6,125 bases of DNA from JABJPE01 sp036340215. Lineage in GTDB: Bacteria; Pseudomonadota; Gammaproteobacteria; Comchoanobacterales; Comchoanobacteraceae. Of the stretch, positions 5,253 through 6,125 are shown piece after piece. How positions within the stretch are numbered: the first letter of the stretch is position 1; each line of letters starts with the position of its first letter. The position numbers were made by a program, and so were the translations under genes. A model generated the notes under the pieces. It was not told where the DNA came from and ran no database searches. It saw only the letters and a list, made by a program, of their open reading frames with translations. The stretch lies in the NCBI GenBank assembly GCA_036340215.1, contig JAYYZF010000090.1, forward strand, positions 1 to 6,125, in the 5' to 3' direction.

Positions 5253-6125
5253 ATGGAAATAGAGCAAAAATCACTTAGAATCTATTTTTGTGTGATAACT
5301 AGTATTATAATCATGTTTTCTCTATATGTTGCCGGGCTAAAAAACATGAAAGATAGTAATAAAAATCGTGATATATATATCTATAGCGATGATGGTGTTA
5401 GTCCTGAATCTCTGAGCCACACTCTAAGTTTTTTTAAGAAAGTAGCATCTTCATCATATAAAATTAAAACTTTAGATGCAGAAAATTTAATAACGCAAAA
5501 GTGGCAAAAAAATACTGCATTACTTGTAATGCCAGGTGGAGCAGACATACCTTATACAAAAAAACTTAATGGTCTGGGTAACAAAATTATTAAAGAATAC
5601 GTAAGTAATGGTGGCAAATTCCTTGGCATATGTGCTGGATCATATTTTGGCAGCAATAAAATTGAGTTCGATAAAAATGGGCCTCTTGAAGTGATTGGTA
5701 CAAGAGAGTTAGCTTTTTTCCCCGGAACAGCTATCGGGCCAGTTTTAGGGCAATTTAAGTATAGAAGTAATTATGGCGCTAAAGCTGCAGATATAACTTA
5801 CAAGGGTAAAAAACTCGCTGTTTTCTATAATGGAGGGCCTTATTTTTCACTACCTACAAAAGATAAAAATACTGACATATTAGCTTACTATGATAATAAG
5901 GAGCAACTACTACCAGCAATTCTAAAAGTTAAAGTTGGGAGTGGAGAAGTGATATTATCAGGAGTACATTTTGAATATGATGCGAGTAAATTAAATAAAG
6001 AAAATGAATTTTTAAAGAATATTATTCCAAAATTAGTAACAGACGACGCTAAACGCCTAGAATTAGGGGAATACATTCTTAACTCACTAGGCATTGCTAG
6101 TGAAGTTTTAGAACATATGGTTGCT
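5253..6125 (+). CDS. BPL_N-family glutamine-amidotransferase-like protein, 3' end outside window
   Basis: The frame runs 291 codons from the ATG at 5253 to the right edge with no stop. A TGGA ribosome-binding sequence lies 6 bases upstream, and the alternative ATG at 5242 closes after six codons. Residues 8-29 (Leu8 to Leu29) form one hydrophobic segment, a signal anchor or uncleaved signal peptide, so the domain probably lies in the periplasm. The rest matches the amidotransferase-like fold of the N-terminal domain of eukaryotic biotin-protein ligase (BPL_N). It has MPGGADIPY (93-101), the nucleophile elbow GGKFLGICAGSYFGS (120-134) with Cys127, LEVIGTRELAFFPG (145-158), YNGGPYF (192-198) and ILSGVHFEYD (234-243). 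Cys127, His239 and Glu241 make a plausible class I amidotransferase triad. No biotin-ligase domain is seen, and the domain is nearly complete here, so the stop is probably close to the edge. Substrate and role are unknown; annotation as a biotin ligase would be misleading. Confidence 0.85.
   Translation, partial: MEIEQKSLRIYFCVITSIIIMFSLYVAGLKNMKDSNKNRDIYIYSDDGVSPESLSHTLSFFKKVASSSYKIKTLDAENLITQKWQKNTALLVMPGGADIPYTKKLNGLGNKIIKEYVSNGGKFLGICAGSYFGSNKIEFDKNGPLEVIGTRELAFFPGTAIGPVLGQFKYRSNYGAKAADITYKGKKLAVFYNGGPYFSLPTKDKNTDILAYYDNKEQLLPAILKVKVGSGEVILSGVHFEYDASKLNKENEFLKNIIPKLVTDDAKRLELGEYILNSLGIASEVLEHMVA

Noticed and set aside
5242..5262. Six-codon frame starting ATG GAA AAA GTA before the BPL_N gene
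   Set aside because: Its ATGGA is better explained as the ribosome-binding sequence of the ATG at 5253. No sign of a functional leader peptide.
5888..6094. A 68-codon open frame on the minus strand
   Set aside because: It is antisense to the BPL_N gene, whose conserved motifs establish the real coding frame.

Overview
The window is a visibly AT-rich stretch of bacterial chromosome, most likely gammaproteobacterial. The best evidence is a complete set for EF-P beta-lysylation, a modification typical of that class: the elongation factor EF-P itself, its lysine ligase EpmA and the lysine 2,3-aminomutase EpmB. The low GC, the short gaps and the large lineage-specific proteins beside this core fit a host-associated lineage such as the Legionellales or Francisella relatives. 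That placement is inference and is not proven here.

Layout from left to right: (1) 1-934, minus strand, the N-terminal 311 codons of an unrecognised soluble acidic protein whose 3' end lies outside the window. (2) 935-1021, a short gap with a consensus -10 box for that gene. (3) 1022-2527, minus strand, efp followed after 6 bases by epmA, clearly one operon. (4) 2528-2596, a 69-base divergent control region holding a perfect 7+7 inverted repeat. (5) 2597-3634, plus strand, epmB. (6) 3609-5075, minus strand, a 488-residue leucine-rich helical protein of unknown function that overlaps the 3' end of epmB tail to tail by 26 bases and contains a degenerate repeat of about 45 residues. (7) 5076-5252, a 177-base divergent control region with repeated AT-rich heptamers and a good plus-strand promoter. 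(8) 5253-6125, plus strand, the first 291 codons of a membrane-anchored or exported glutamine-amidotransferase-like protein of the BPL_N family, open at the right edge.

The central three genes form one functional module. EpmB isomerises L-lysine to (R)-beta-lysine, EpmA activates it with ATP and attaches it to Lys34 of EF-P, and the modified EF-P relieves ribosomes stalled on consecutive prolines. The hydroxylase EpmC is not in the window. The three flanking genes have no evident link to this module. The most unusual items are the 45-residue repeat protein, the stand-alone BPL_N protein, an EpmA that stops about ten residues early, and the palindromic or repeated elements in both divergent intergenic regions.
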